Source: Aporrectodea caliginosa
Taxonomy: Eukaryota; Annelida; Clitellata; Crassiclitellata; Lumbricidae
Assembly (NCBI GenBank): GCA_020284085.1
Contig: JACEVL010000482.1
Span: 1,078,501-1,142,500, forward strand
Direction: 5' to 3'
Length of the DNA stretch: 64,000 nucleotides
In this document: in pieces, positions 20,300 through 29,169 of the stretch
Layout: each line of letters opens with the position of its first letter
How positions within the stretch are numbered: position 1 is the first letter of the stretch
Made by a program: the position numbers and the translations under genes
The notes under the pieces: generated by a model
What the model saw: the letters and a program-made list of their open reading frames with translations, nothing else
Told to the model about the DNA's origin: nothing
Databases searched by the model: none

Positions 20300-23157
20300 G
20301 TAATAATATTAATGTTGAGAATGAAAGCTATCACGATGACCACTACAACGATGATGCAGCTATGAAATCGAAATGATGATGATCATCATAATGACGAGTT
20401 ACCGAGACTGAATCTCCGAAAGCTCCAAGGACTTTAATGTCGCTCGGACGAACAGCGTGGGCTGCAAACAACGTACATATAAAAATACACCCATTTAGCC
20501 ACTGGTCGAATTTACTAAACTTCTGCCAGAAAATCATCAAAATGTCCTTCAGTCATCGTTTCAAAAGCAGTTTGACTACTACGTAAAATCAAAATTCGTT
20601 ATTTCCACTTCACAATTTATCCGAAGTTCGATCTTGTTTAGGTTGAAATATTTCATCACAGACTTACAAGCACGACTTCTGTACGGGTGCAGAAGTTCTG
20701 AGGTGGTGCTAGCAAGGAAGATTGTCATCCATTACGCACAAAATTTCTGTTTCAGTCATCGAGATTTGGCCGACCGGTTTTACCGAAAGTCTGATTCTAA
20801 TAGCCTTTATTTGCTTCTCCCTGTTTTTGTAGTTCACCGACAAATTCCTCATATTGCCTACTCAATAGCCTCTGTTATATCACGTAACTTCTCCTTTCCT
20901 ATCCAGCAGGCATTAGCCCATCCAAAGGAGTAGGCACCAATATTCTGATATTTCGGGACAACAAAGAGGCAACAGCGCGTCTGGTCCACAGCTTTTCAAA
21001 GGGGTTGGACCGTGACCTCTCTGTACAGACTTCCAAGTATAGTGATATTCACAACAATTAAGCGAAAAATTAAATTAGGTCTTATTTATGACACATTGTT
21101 ATTTGATGAATTAAAGCGTAGCTGAAGATGCTTACCACTTGTGGGTATCGATGGTGAATGTTCGACCGTACAGTTGAATATGATGGGTGGAAGCTGACAA
21201 TTGAAACGAATAATTGGCTTATTATTGTAATCTTTGTAGACTTCTATCTAAAAGTTAACTATTATTGCTATAATATATTCGTGTACTAAAAGTATTTGCG
21301 TCGTGTGGGGTCCTTAAAATGCTCTGCATAGATTTCAGATACATGTATACATACATCATACATAAAAGATCAAATACATACATGCATGCAAATTAAATTA
21401 TACCGTGCACCACTCGTTAATAAAACTATCCATCTAAAGCTACTCTACAGCTATAGGTGCAGGGTTAAAGTCCTGCACTTAGCCTTAGAGAAGCGCTTTA
21501 GAAAGTTGGAGATTATGATTATACGATAACGGTTAAACAAGAAACAGTATCAGCACTGGCTTCATTTACTGCTGCTCCTTTGTTCAAATTAGACATAACT
21601 GATAGTGATTAGTAATTGAAAGGCAAGATTGTGTTTGAAACGTGTATCTTGGTGTCAGTAGGTTATCAGTCTCAGGTACATTTCCATCATCGACCTGTAT
21701 CCACCTCCTCCTTTGTCTCTTTTGTTGTCCATTTGTAATCCACATATGGCATTCTTTCTTTGGCTTCTAGTTCTATTTCATCAAACTTGTCACATATTTC
21801 AGTTTATAACGTTATTGAGTTCTTGTATTTGCGCCTATACGTGGGTCGTCTGGGGCCGTCCATAAAGTACGTCAAAAATGGCGTGACGTAATTTATGGAC
21901 GGCCCCCTCTACAAGCTGTTCGACTGCTACATAAATGCGTTAGCAACGATTGCCTTTCTAGTAACAATCTGTGCTTAGTGCAATTTACGAAACAAAGAAT
22001 GGATAAATAGCTGTAGTCTTTATTCGGTTTATCGGTGCGTGTCTTGGGACTTGGGAGTTCTTTTGGACGTATGAAAAAATCGACCTGTAAAAGTATTCCT
22101 CGTGATTGTAGTCCTACACGCTACAGTCCTCCGTTCACGTACAGTTATTTGACTTATTTCTTGTAACGAGACCCCTGGGCCCTGGCAACGCGATGCCCTT
22201 AGCCATGGCTTGTTTGACTTATGCGGAAATCCGGCACTACCGGTACCATACGCGGTACAACGAAACAGGGACAACACATACACTCGAAACTGTGACGCCA
22301 CAGTGACGGTGTATATAAACACCATAAGGATGTGTCAGAAAGCAAACATATGGGCAGTAAACAAACTTAAACAGTATCAAAACTGTCAAAAATTTCATGA
22401 GCTCTGTGAGCTCAAATGACAGCCGAGACGCAAAATACTTAAGAACTGATCAGAAGTATTTCATTGATAGGCTGTCGAAACAAATCTAAACCGGTAGACT
22501 TAACAGGGATCGACAAAACGAAACTGAACATAAATAAATAGGTACGAACCCGTATTTCCTTGCTCATGCGAACTCTTTCTGCGAACTCTTTTTTAAACTG
22601 CGGGTTAGCCTCGATTTCGTAAGCCAATCGGATTGATTTCTCGTTGAAGGTCTCCTCCCTTCCAGTCACCCGCTTCAAACGATCTTTAAAACATGAATGA
22701 ATGTACATGATTGTATGACTGAGTGACTGAAATGAATGAATGAATGAATGAATGACTTACTGAATTACTGACAGACTGAATGAATGAACGAATGACTGAC
22801 TGACTGACTGCCCGACTGTCTGACTGAATGAATGAATGCTTGACTGTACCTGCCCATGAACGAACAAACTAACGACTGACTGCATGACTGAACAATCAGC
22901 GAACGTGCCATTCACCGACATTTATAAAAAATTACTCGTTCCCTATTAAGCATTAGATTTAATACTCCTTCGTTTCTAGACCAGTTTAACCTTGTTTTGA
23001 CTGGATAGTGGACGACCTGAGTGAGAAGTTGTTGAACCTAATCTTATCCAGTGAAATCTACAGCACCACTCACCGATGAGCATTCCTTACCTGCGTCAAT
23101 GACGGTCGTTAGAGCCAAAACAAGCGCAATAAGAACACGAAACACTAGCATCGTCAT
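10994..23157 (-). CDS. PLB1: PLB1-like secreted phospholipase/lipase, copy B (eleven exons, 377 codons assembled)
   Basis: Spliced minus-strand gene; exons 23157-23091, 22683-22546, 20461-20403, 19524-19457, 18727-18681, 17894-17795, 16076-15944, 14279-14122, 13598-13424, 11475-11374 and 11077-10994. Every junction is GT-AG and the phases chain without a stop. Residues 1-22 are a signal peptide; GDS at 84-86 holds the nucleophile. The LNVAEPG block is at 150-156, GAID at 193-196 replaces the usual GxND, and DCVH at 329-332 supplies the catalytic His. It ends with PVGQK and SCP as in PLB1. The enzyme family deacylates phospholipids and retinyl or glyceryl esters outside the cell. There is one catalytic repeat so far, whereas vertebrate PLB1 has four. 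The Asn-to-Ile change could lower activity. The terminal exon was not found, so a membrane anchor cannot be judged. Confidence 0.88.
11374..11475 (-). CDS. PLB1: PLB1-like copy B, exon 10 (catalytic His block)
   Basis: 102 nt between TTTTGAATAG and GTAAAT. It encodes GYLGPDCVHPSRAGHQFFAY and TLWDTL, equivalent to FFAPDCIHPNxxxHxxxAxxLW. DCVH carries the catalytic His. Confidence 0.9.
11532..12487. mobile_element. piggyBac-like MITE with TTAA target duplication
   Basis: TTAA at 11528-11531 and 12488-12491 flank a 956-bp element. Its inverted ends read CCCTCGGGGTACCAAG on the left and, in complement, CCCTAGGGTTACCAAG on the right, each followed within about 50 bases by GGTGG...CCACCCCCC-type stems. 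TTAA plus a CCC start are piggyBac hallmarks. No transposase remains. An internal part is duplicated in tandem, offset about 185 bp (blocks near 11790-11905 and 11970-12085, both with CCGGAAGTG and ATAATACGCGTAAT). It lies in intron 9 of PLB1-like copy B. Confidence 0.8.
12492..13370. other. Intron 9 of PLB1-like copy B, remainder
   Basis: Holds short repeat debris: a SINE-tail-like AGCACCAATCAGCGATTCAGAG near 12640-12665, an AAAGCGCTATATACG tail near 13075, and an (ACTT)n stretch at 13196-13230. No gene is seen. Confidence 0.45.
13424..13598 (-). CDS. PLB1: PLB1-like copy B, exon 9
   Basis: 175 nt between AATTTTTCAG and GTAAGC. It encodes CQCAINDTTMPQLRETQLG, then YLFGREDFAVVLQPHMRDMD. The EDFxVVxQPF motif of PLB1 is clear. 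Ends phase 0. Confidence 0.9.
13620..14110. other. Intron 8 of PLB1-like copy B
   Basis: AT-rich unique sequence between exons 8 and 9. Nothing recognised. Confidence 0.5.
14122..14279 (-). CDS. PLB1: PLB1-like copy B, exon 8
   Basis: 158 nt between TCGCTGCTCCAG and GTGAGA, phase 0 to 2. It encodes SPEAYGAKFREAVDILFDN and SPRTIVNLIAMFDVSTLQ, matching the ALDILHxEVPRxxVNLVxxxxxxxLR region of PLB1. Its acceptor is about 30 bases from an AAT microsatellite. Confidence 0.88.
14640..14930 (-). mobile_element. LINE RT N-terminal remnant
   Basis: The minus strand reads FPLCFICALVTPLPIKKPDL and LSNFRPMSNFNNISKILEYL, the start of a CR1/L2-like RT (ALVTPLLKKPxLDxxxLxNFRPISNLxxxSKILE). It stops abruptly inside the relic exon next to it. 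Confidence 0.75.
14940..15022 (-). pseudogene. Relic duplicate of PLB1-like exon 8 (5' part)
   Basis: Closely resembles 14220-14300, the 5' half of exon 8 and its acceptor. The minus strand reads NRNSPMAYETEFRKS against DRYSPEAYGAKFREA. The CTGCTCCAG acceptor has become CTGATGTTAAAT, and the 3' half is replaced by the LINE piece. It is therefore a dead duplicate exon. Confidence 0.7.
15290..15943. repeat. Minisatellite with ACTGACTCACATGCATG-type units
   Basis: About 16-17 bp units (CTGACTCAACTGCATA, CTGACTCACATGCATG) with drift. On the minus strand units read GTGAGTCAGTATG, so many carry a consensus 5' splice site. The array begins exactly at the donor of exon 7. Confidence 0.85.
15944..16076 (-). 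CDS. PLB1: PLB1-like copy B, exon 7 (block III, GAID in place of GxND)
   Basis: 133 nt between GGTCGTAG and GTGAGT. It encodes NMPEQANEIINRMMNDSRID, then DWKMVSLFVGAIDICFSCEN, equivalent to DMPxQAxxLVxRMKNDxRI and DWKxxTLFIGGNDLCDYC. The GxND Asn is Ile (codons GGG GCC ATC GAC). Its donor abuts a minisatellite made of donor-like units. Confidence 0.88.
16290..16785. repeat. 15-bp minisatellite GCGTAATCGTCATCA, about 33 copies
   Basis: Unit variants differ at G/A and A/T positions and form a higher-order pattern. All frames stay open because 15 is a multiple of 3 (DDDYA repeats on minus). It sits in intron 6 of PLB1-like copy B, has no splice sites in context, and is treated as non-coding. 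Confidence 0.9.
16840..17280 (-). mobile_element. LINE RT fragment, same family as 62.2-63.4 kb
   Basis: Near-identical over about 440 bp to 62440-62890. It encodes KKKTFEMVIRRPRERAW, ITRISCTPRQSMYALRILVA and LLYAAPASWGFAGQQDRC. Both ends are truncated and a small deletion removes the NILG of SSLNILGVTF. Confidence 0.85.
17285..17645. repeat. (CATA)n-rich and (TA)n microsatellites
   Basis: Imperfect CATACATA with a pure TA run at 17520-17553. It directly precedes the left border of duplication copy B, as the CATA-rich DNA at 1331-1672 precedes copy A. Confidence 0.9.
17795..17894 (-). CDS. PLB1: PLB1-like copy B, exon 6 (LNVAEPG block II)
   Basis: 100 nt from TTCAGAG| to AACAG|GTGGGC. Encodes FNPDVKGYSLCQGTRENLAR, then SWLNVAEPGSDN. 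The AG of AACAG joins the first A of exon 7 to make an Arg codon. Confidence 0.8.
18681..18727 (-). CDS. PLB1: PLB1-like copy B, exon 5 (IGGD block)
   Basis: 47-nt micro-exon encoding IGGDYTLDAGIITLT, between GTCTTTTAG and GTGAGA. The LPNILxEF residues that follow TTL in vertebrate PLB1 are missing or in a micro-exon I did not find. Confidence 0.83.
19074..19231. mobile_element. Hairpin/MITE-like inverted repeat
   Basis: Ends read ACTCGGGTTTTCTCT on both strands. The centre is a near-perfect palindrome around CTCTAGTCTAAGAG with arms ATGTCATCTCCTC; GTAAAAGTTC is also mirrored. It replaces the place where copy A has its LINE insertion. Confidence 0.7.
19457..19524 (-). CDS. PLB1: PLB1-like copy B, exon 4 (AGNG block)
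   Basis: 68 nt between TTCTCTTAG and GTAAGC. Encodes AGNGLGAENPPQVLIQNRGE; only two residues differ from copy A. Confidence 0.88.
19865..20310. repeat. (GAT)n and (AAT)n microsatellite cluster
   Basis: Long GAT and AAT/AAC triplet runs in intron 3 of copy B, the counterpart of 4611-4820 but expanded. Confidence 0.9.
20403..20461 (-). CDS. PLB1: PLB1-like copy B, exon 3 (GDS block I)
   Basis: 59 nt between TTTGCAG and GTAACT. The protein sequence is identical to copy A through LGAFGDSVS; differences are synonymous. Confidence 0.9.
21698..22080. mobile_element. Insertion specific to copy B, with a GGGGCCGTCCATAAA palindrome
   Basis: Copy A lacks this block. ATCGACCTGTA occurs on both sides, consistent with a target duplication of up to 11 bp. 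Inside, 21854-21908 is a hairpin: GGGGCCGTCCATAAAGTACG and its complement TTTATGGACGGCCCC flank a short loop. The element class is unknown. Confidence 0.55.
22546..22683 (-). CDS. PLB1: PLB1-like copy B, exon 2 (pro-region)
   Basis: 138 nt, the same length as in copy A, between TTTAAAG and GTACCT. It encodes RLKRVTGREETFNEKSIRLA and EFAERVRMSKEIRV. Confidence 0.82.
22700..22860. repeat. (GAAT/GACT)n array, intron 1 of copy B
   Basis: Shorter counterpart of the array at 7436-7690. Confidence 0.85.
23091..23157 (-). CDS. PLB1: PLB1-like copy B, exon 1 (signal peptide)
   Basis: ATG at 23157 (a second in-frame ATG at 23151 aligns with the start of copy A) opens 22 codons ending ACGCAG|GTAAGG. 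The hydrophobic core FRVLIALVLALTTVI marks a secretory signal. Confidence 0.85.
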
Positions 23158-23674
23158 TTCTGATACAATTCACTTGGACTAACTGTAACAGTTGACCTGG
23201 CTACGTTGAGACTGAATATCTTCTCAATGCCCTTGGCTTCTACTGGACGCTTATCAGCCGCGGAAACCGAACAGATGCATCGCCAGCGAGATTTAGATGA
23301 AAATCTAGAACTGACCTGTTTTTGTATTGATTCGCAGTCGATGGACGATTTTTGTGAAGACAGCTCAGAATCTGCGATTGGATGACGAAGTGTCGAAACA
23401 AAAGGTTTCCGTAGTTCTTATTTTAGGATTTTTGTGACAATAAGTAATTAGGTTAAACAGAAAGCAAGAGAGCAGATGTGCATGTATCTGAGCAGGTGCC
23501 GCGCTTTATCGCTATATTTATAATGCTGGCCTACCGTACGTCGCGATTAAATTCGCTTAAGCTTACATGAAGATTGGACGCATGTTGTTTTTTGTTCTTT
23601 TACAGGTGTCAGCCGGAAATAGTTTAGCATCGGCAGGAGAGAATCGGCTAATAAAGATGTGCTATCGAAAGATG

Positions 23675-24500
23675 TCTGTCAATGCATCTGAAAAATCTTT
23701 AGTCCGTCTTCGCAGTTCCTCAACGATTCGAAGTCAGTTAAATTCGACGCCTCTAGAATTAAAACGGTCCGTACAATGATGCATCCTGTTGTTGACAGTT
23801 GTTCATTTCGGGCTTCTGTGCTCCTGCAGTATCCTACCGGTAAATCATTTCCTCCATAGTTATGATAGATTAGAATTATTGCACAGGAACGTGTCATAAG
23901 GTTTGCGTCTGAGTTGGGTCATCGTATCTTGACTGTTATTAGAGATATATTCGAGGCTAAATTTATTTTCCATCGACTCCAGCACCACGATGCCATCGCC
24001 TCCAGAGGCTCTTTTTCCGGATGGCCCAAGCAACTGTGTCGAGTCCCATACTTCAGAGAGCCGGATAATGTTCCACCAAAGATAACTGCGTTCCTCTCAC
24101 ATTTTCGGTCTACTAGGATGTTGTCAACGAAATAAGCTGTTTTGTGCAATCCAGACATGCCTGGAATTCACTGAGTGCAGGTTTCGCAACGTGCAATGGA
24201 AATCTAAGGCACAGGCATCCCTGGGCATGCACAAGGATGTTTATGGATGTATGTACGTAGTATGGATGTTGGCAGAACAGGCCATAAAAGCAGCTGGCAG
24301 ACATAGATGCGTTGATATCAGATTGCACGTATGTTCATGCCCATGTTCCTCAAGCATTGATGGCATAATGTGAATACCTAAAAATAGCATTTATCAGAAA
24401 GCAAACATTGCTCAGGTAATTATCTGAGCAATGTTTGCTATCTGATGAACGTGCTTTACTTAATGGCATTTGCCATCGTTTAGGCTATCAGTCAATATTC
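23675..24500. other. Region upstream of PLB1-like copy B, no gene recognised
   Basis: Unique-looking DNA to the right of the duplication border. It contains the inverted repeat listed at 24391-24444. I see no exon. Confidence 0.45.
24391..24444. repeat. Short perfect inverted repeat
   Basis: AGCAAACATTGCTCAG and its complement CTGAGCAATGTTTGCT are separated by GTAATTAT, with the pairing extending outward to TATCAGA/TATCTGA. It could be a tiny foldback or MITE. Confidence 0.75.
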
Positions 24501-24529
24501 GTTTACTGAAAATAATCAAGTTGACAGCC

Positions 24530-25870
24530 ACAACTTAATAACAGATAATAGGGCAGTTTACAGCTATATTCAGGGCGACGGGCCAGCCGGGGCCAACCGG
24601 TCCGAGGCCTTCTCATTAGTTTTAATACATGTTCATAATAAAGAAGTCGTCGTATAGAGCTGCGGTCGTCCTTTTGAGGCTGTGTAAATCTATCCGCCCA
24701 GGTTCTGAGGTTGTAAGTTGTAACTATAGCTACGAGGCTCTGGGAGAAATCTTTTGAGCACATGATTTTGATCTAAGATGATAGCCCTAATTTATAGGGA
24801 TTCGTCTGCCAGTTGTTCCGCACTAGGAGCGCTGGGCGGGAGAAACCCGTACTGCTTCATCCTCTGCAGCAATTACTCGATAGTCGCTCTCTACCGTGTG
24901 ATGCGTACATCAGAGATGCGACTGTAGTCATTCTTGCAACCTGTTGGATGGCGGGAGACCATGCGATCGCAAGACTCGGAGGGCGTACATGGACGAGGCA
25001 CAAGATGACAGAACCTCTGTGAGGTGCGGGACCGGAGCAGATGGTTACTCCCAGTACCAGGATGGAATTGACTCGCTCTGCGCCCGGTATTATCTGGGGA
25101 GGGTTGGGTGTGGAGCTGCGTCCCTTCCTGAGGACAATCAGCTCTCGCGTCTTTGATGGATTCAGACGAAGAAGATTGTCTTTAGTCCAGGTCGAACTAT
25201 CGGAGGTTGTTGCTAGATGGTTTGGGCCGACGAGCAGATATGAGTCATCCGCTTATTTGACCATGACGTTGAAGTCGTGCAGAGGATGAAGATCAGCAGA
25301 GGCCCCGACGACGAAGGACGCTGTGCATATCCCGTATAACCTTGGATGACGCTGACGTTGATTTCTTCAGCTCCCGATAACAGACCTATAGGTGCTCGAT
25401 AATGTGATCTCTGCTTTGAAAATAATTTACCAGCCAGTTGTAAATTTCATCAGGTAGGCCTCTAGGTCCAGCGAGCCCATTTTTAGCATCACTGTACGAT
25501 GGAGGACCGTATCGAAGGCCTTAGAGTAATAATCCATCAATATTTGTGGGGCGCGGTGGTGTAGGGGTATGTTCGGTGCCTTGCAGCCGGAGGGTTGCGG
25601 GTTCGAATCCACCTCAAGCCGCCGCGTAGGGACCCTGGGCAAGTCCTTCACTCGCAATTGCTCATGCGCTTCGGCGTGAAACTCCGATTCAGTGTCCGCG
25701 CTGTAGTCGGGAGCGCCTCTGAGTAGAAATCTTGAAGGAGCGCTATATAAATATCTGAAATGAATGAATGAATGAATGTCCGCAACAAAGTCGTTTGCTA
25801 GCAGTATGGTTGAGATATTTGAAGAGCAATGATGGCTGCGGTGGTGGACCATGTTGGTCTGGATGCGAAT
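24530..25870 (-). mobile_element. Jockey-like LINE RT remnant, split by a SINE
   Basis: Minus-strand order from right to left: HHRSHHCSSNISTILLANDF; then, after the SINE, LMDYYSKAFDTVLHRTV (motif A); ADDSYLLVGP (motif C); NPSKTRELIVLRKG; SSMYALRVLRSHGLPPSN; and KDDRSSIRRLLYYEHVLKL. Stops and shifts are frequent, so it is dead. Confidence 0.8.
25549..25778 (+). mobile_element. tRNA-derived SINE, copy 1 (GAATGAATG tail)
   Basis: The head GCGCGGTGGTGTAGGGGTATG holds an A box and GGTTCGAATCC is a B box. The body contains CCTGGGCAAGTCCTTCACTC, and the 3' end is GAGCGCTATATAAATATCTG plus GAATG repeats. It sits inside the LINE at 24530-25870. Confidence 0.88.
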
Positions 25871-26500
25871 TGGTCGCTCAGGTTATCTGTGATCGGAGGG
25901 ACGTTGAATGCCGGATAAGGGTATCAATGAATTAGTAGGCCTACAGAAACCGACTCCATGGCTAATAGGACCGTACTGTATTATGATATATGATGTATTT
26001 ATTTATTAAGAGCTACTATCTATTGACAAAGTATCAACCGATGGTACTGAACAAGTATGCGTTATGACTTGTTTAAGGTCCTATAAACAGTCCTTGCCTC
26101 AGATACAATGCCTCGAACAGGCATATTGCGTTACAAGGATATCGCTTCAACCGGGTCATACAATCATATTACTTTGATACATTATTGACAGATTTTTTTA
26201 TACAAAATATTTCAAAGCCATATCAAACTCATTGCGCTTCATCGTACTTCCTATAAGAAGGGAATTTCAATAGTTGAGGTGGCTGAAAACGAATGCATGC
26301 ATTGGCCAACAACACTTAGCAACGCAGACAACGTTTAATGAGTCGAACGTCTGAATATTATCGCAAATTGTATAAAATCACATCATCTGCATTAGCATCT
26401 ATCGTAAAAAATTTCAACAGTAAGAGCAGAGCATTTAAAGTGACATCAACACGTATAATGCCATCAATATCACCATTATTGTTATTATTATTATTATTAG
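25871..26500. other. No recognised feature
   Basis: AT-rich unique sequence between LINE debris and the ATT microsatellite. Confidence 0.45.
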
Positions 26501-26532
26501 TACAGAAGTATTATTAGTACTCGTTTCGGGAA

Positions 26533-26610
<78 letters not shown>

Positions 26611-26611
26611 G
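26500..26611. repeat. (ATT)n microsatellite
   Basis: Long ATT run; it forms the tail of the minus-strand SINE next to it. Confidence 0.9.
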
Positions 26612-26775
26612 CGCATTTATTAAGCACCAAAAGCACCAATCGATGGCGCAGAGCAGTTATGAGTGAAAGACTTTCTCAAGGTTCCTATTAAACACTGTAA
26701 CCGTTTCAGAGAAGACTTGAACCCGAATTCTCGGCGTTACAAGACAAGCGTTCTAACCAATCGGATACCGTGTTA
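26605..26775 (-). mobile_element. tRNA-derived SINE, second family, (AAT)n tail
   Basis: On the minus strand: GGTATCCGATTGGTTAGAACG (A box), CGGGTTCAAGTC (B box), a body ending CATCGATTGGTGCTTTTGG and TTAATAAATGCGC, then AAT repeats. A tail fragment of the same kind lies at about 12640. Confidence 0.75.
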
Positions 26776-26779
26776 CAAA

Positions 26780-27880
26780 ATTATCATTAGAATTAGCTTC
26801 CTTAATAAATATTAAAATCTGTTTCAGGATAATCCGTACTTTTTCACCAACGGCAATAGCAACGTCAATGAGCCATGAAGCGTCTCCTCCTACGGTACCG
26901 GTCAGACACCCAACCATTCCACCAACCATACCTTCTCGCCGATCTCACATTGAATGCTGTCAACCAGAATTCGTCAGTAAATAGAATCTCTCAATTGTAC
27001 CTTCATTCGTTTCGGGAAATGAATAACTATATATTCACTTCAAGCGAAGCATTTCCGAATTATAATATGTATCTTAATTGTAACGAAAATAATGATAATT
27101 TCACGAGTCTTGAAATAAAGAATAAAGAATAATTGACTTGGACACCAAAAGCTGCGTCTATCGTTTATTAATCTATTTAGCCTACACTCTTAATTAGCTC
27201 GAACTATTAATTGATCTTGATTATCACTAAGCTTACCTCTCAGACAATATAAAAACACAGGGGTGGATCCGAAGTTTTCGACGGCTGGGGCAAATAGGGG
27301 GCTATGCAATTCCGTACTTAAGTCTGCCGATTTCCGATTTGACATTGCTGGGGATAAGTAGGGGATAGCCTACATTATTGCCATCGTTTTATTACCTTCC
27401 TCGTTTCCGTATTTATGGACGACTTTTCTTCTTGCCAGAATTTTCATGACTGTTTTAGTTTGCTTTTCTAGACTTCAAAGGCCTTTTTCAGTTTCCCGTT
27501 TATCATGACAACAAATATAGTGGCCCATCATTACCGTGGTTGGGGGGGGATACAAGGTTTGTCGTGACCAAATGGCGTGACACAATTAAATCGAATTGGT
27601 CAGAATTGGTTTCTCAATATGCGCCTGTTGGCACATGCATCTGGGTTATCACGAAACCAGTGGGCTTTTAAAGCCTAGTCGAAGCACGGCCCTGATAATA
27701 AGTAGGCCTATAGCTTCATTATATCTAAGCAATTATGAACAGAAAACCAACGTTTCCGTTAAATAAACTTACTGACTAAATTGGCAAGATATATTGTTGC
27801 TGTATGACAGCATGGCAATATCAACGCGCCGCGTTATCTAATATTTCTCGCAACTAGCGCTATAATTGTACTTCTAGTTT
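26780..27880. other. No recognised gene; 3' flank of the membrane-protein gene
   Basis: Mostly unique sequence. CAGGGGTGGATCC at about 27257 looks like a hAT end, but no matching right end or target duplication could be confirmed. Confidence 0.4.
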
Positions 27881-28331
27881 CTATTCCTCGATCGCCTTTT
27901 CGTCATTTCCGCTGGATTTGTTAGCGTCTAATTTAGTTTCGGCCTCAGGTTGAGTCAAATCCGTGCTTTTCTTTTCGCTTTTCCGTTCAGGGGGTCGAAA
28001 AGTGTTTACCGAATAAGAACAGTCCGAGTACCCGCTCGGATTCGGATCATATTCCTCGATAGGAATTTCTTTCGGAGACCTTTGCGCACGGGGATCGTTA
28101 TGGACAATTTCGATACCGTCCAGTCCGTCGTCAGAGTTTCTGTCGAAGTTCATCATTCTGTACTTGGACGCCGGAAGTCCGTTGTTGGCGACATCTTGCG
28201 GAAACACGTCGCAGAATGGAGAGATTGGCTGGGCAACGGACGGACTGGCCATGGCCGTTGCGTCATGTGGGCGTTGTTTCATTAGCGATCTGTAGTCCTT
28301 CAGGTCATAATCGTTGCTTATATAGCAGGAT
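27881..28331 (-). CDS. Cytoplasmic-tail exon of the mucin-like membrane protein
   Basis: Terminal exon, 451 nt, phase-matched to the upstream exon. It encodes an acidic, Pro- and Tyr-containing tail (KDYRSLMKQRP, EIVHNDPRAQRSPKEIPIEE, TFRPPERKSEKK). Tyr residues could serve as phosphorylation or sorting sites. Confidence 0.75.
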
Positions 28332-29097
28332 CTGAAGCACACAATGGAGAAGTGTACTAGAATCATTCCCTAATACACTATTTTCTTATACACTGTCATT
28401 GTAATTAAACTTAATAGGACCTACAGCACTGCTTAAAAACAGACAAAAGCCTACACGCTAACCTAAACGATGTCTTATATCACTAGGAACAGATAGTTCA
28501 CCAGTTAGCAAGCAATTCTTACACTTAGAAAGCCACTAGTTTTTGTTAGTAGGCTGTAGGCCTACTCGTGCCGAGTCAGGAAAAGAGTGCTCAAGGTGAA
28601 AATACTGTCTGTCGTGGATCTGCCTGGAGTGCGAATACCTGCCCAGGAACAGAGAGAAGTGTGAACCCAGTTCAATCCACGACAGTTTTTTGCATTCTCT
28701 CGTGGTGCCCTTGCCTTTGTGGAGCGGGAGCATCCTACCCAGAGCATCCCATTTGAAAACAGGCGGCTTGAGAATCGATCGCGCTCGATTGAATTGGCGA
28801 GTGATGCGCGTTCGACCTCGGGAGCTCTCGTGTAGCCTACAGCGTATTCTGTGTATCGCAGGCCTATTCGTACAGCTGCATAAATTATAGTGCTGATCTA
28901 GTAGGCCCATCTCAATTCAGTTCCGTTATCCGTCCTGCATCATAGCTGTAATAAGTTTAAGCGTTCTACTTGGCTATAATTAATTACTACAATAACAGTA
29001 AGCTTATTACCAGACAGAAGTCATTAGGTCACGGCACGCATTCACCGCTGCCGCAAGTAGGCTAAGTAAGTTAAAGTAAGCTTAATGTAAGCTAGGC

Positions 29098-29169
<72 letters not shown>

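Larger units (their letters stand above)
17640..23672. repeat. Segmental duplication, copy B
   Basis: Partner of 1860-8570 in the same orientation, offset 15.1-15.8 kb. It carries exons 1-6 of PLB1-like copy B. Copy-specific insertions include the hairpin element near 19074-19231 and the block at 21698-22080. Confidence 0.9.

Noticed and set aside
27257..27700. hAT element starting CAGGGGTGGATCC
   Set aside because: The possible right end CGGCCCTG lacks a matching 8-bp duplication (TAAAAACA against ATAATAAG).
28536..28910. 124-codon minus frame
   Set aside because: No motif, overlapping frames on both strands, lies in an intron.
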